Assembly (NCBI GenBank): GCA_003662205.1
Contig: QMXQ01000106.1
Span: forward strand, 1-5,739
Direction of reading: 5' to 3'
DNA: 5,739 nucleotides
DNA from: Candidatus Bathyarchaeota archaeon
Lineage (GTDB): Archaea; Thermoproteota; Bathyarchaeia; TCS64
Shown: piece after piece, positions 5,564-5,739 of the stretch
Position numbering within the stretch: the stretch's first letter is position 1
Layout: each line of letters opens with the position of its first letter
The notes under the pieces: model-generated
The model's input: the letters and a program-made list of their open reading frames with translations, nothing else
Database searches by the model: none
What the model was told of the DNA's origin: nothing
Made by a program: the position numbers and the translations under genes

Positions 5564-5739
5564 TGTTCACTTCCCAGAGCATGTGGCCCAGGGCGGGGAG
5601 GATGATCCGCCTCAGCCCCAGCTCCATCGCGTTCCGCGACCCCGGTAGGCAGAAGATCAGCTTCCCCCGGGCGACGCCGGCGGTGGCCCGGCTGATGAGG
5701 GCGGCGTGGCCGACCTCCTCGTAGCTCAGCCTCCTGAAC
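5556..5739 (-). CDS. moaB: MoaB/MogA-type molybdopterin adenylyltransferase, C-terminal part
   Basis: Only the last 60 codons are in the window; the gene enters from the right edge and ends at TGA 5556-5558. The visible protein reads FRRLSYEEVGHAALISRATA, then GVARGKLIFCLPGSRNAMEL, then a tail with ILPALGHMLWEVNRR. The pattern F-x2-L-S-Y-x2-V-G, SRA-x-AGV, LPGS and the ILP-x-LGH ending is the typical C-terminus of MoaB, which activates molybdopterin by adenylylation before MoeA acts. The moeA start directly after it fixes the operon order moaB-moeA. The N-terminal nucleotide-binding loop is outside the window, so completeness cannot be judged. MogA or another MoCF-domain protein is the alternative name. 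Confidence 0.88.
   Translation of the reverse strand, partial: FRRLSYEEVGHAALISRATAGVARGKLIFCLPGSRNAMELGLRRIILPALGHMLWEVNRR

Noticed and set aside
3073..5724. A very long plus-strand open frame (about 880 codons) antisense to kynU, moeA and moaB
   Set aside because: It is in exact codon register with kynU and moeA, so it stays open only because those genes almost never use TTA, CTA or TCA. Its translation is low-complexity (Ala, Gly, Val, Asp, Arg) with no domain, while the minus strand carries clear family motifs throughout.
3007..5739. A functional gene cluster linking kynureninase with molybdopterin synthesis
   Set aside because: No biochemical step joins them, kynU seems to have its own TATA element, and shared strand alone is not evidence of a system.

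Overview
The window looks like chromosomal DNA from a GC-rich prokaryote, most probably an archaeon. Three starts (adh, pfpI, kynU) have TATA-like AT islands about 20-24 bases upstream in otherwise GC-rich DNA, as expected for leaderless or nearly leaderless archaeal transcripts. The PfpI protein also resembles archaeal PfpI/PH1704 closely as I recall it. Sense codons TTA, CTA and TCA are so rare that a long exact-register antisense frame stays open across two genes. I cannot place the lineage more finely without a search.

Layout, left to right. (1) A plus-strand pair: a 5'-truncated TlpA/thioredoxin-like gene and a CcdA-type six-helix membrane protein, 8 bases apart. Together they would carry reducing equivalents across the membrane to extracytoplasmic thiols. 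(2) A 147-base convergent gap with no gene. (3) A minus-strand zinc-dependent medium-chain dehydrogenase, divergent from (4) a plus-strand PfpI/DJ-1 family gene. Their 96-base shared upstream region carries two inverted copies of AACGTTRATAA. (5) A convergent gap with an oligo-T terminator for pfpI. (6) A minus-strand block running from the right edge: moaB (only its C-terminal 60 codons are here), then moeA, overlapping or abutting moaB, then kynU with its own TATA-like element in the 36-base gap after moeA.

moaB and moeA form a molybdopterin operon for Mo/W cofactor assembly: MoaB-type adenylylation of molybdopterin, then MoeA-type metal insertion. The kynureninase is not an obvious partner. 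Three substrate-pocket positions (W71, G296, T297) match the bacterial kynurenine-preferring type rather than the human 3-hydroxykynurenine type, which suggests anthranilate and alanine formation rather than a route to NAD. The dehydrogenase has all zinc ligands but no substrate I can assign.

I found no mobile element, CRISPR array, RNA gene or clear novel multi-gene system. The most interesting items are the kynureninase pocket residues and the mirrored adh/pfpI promoter motif.
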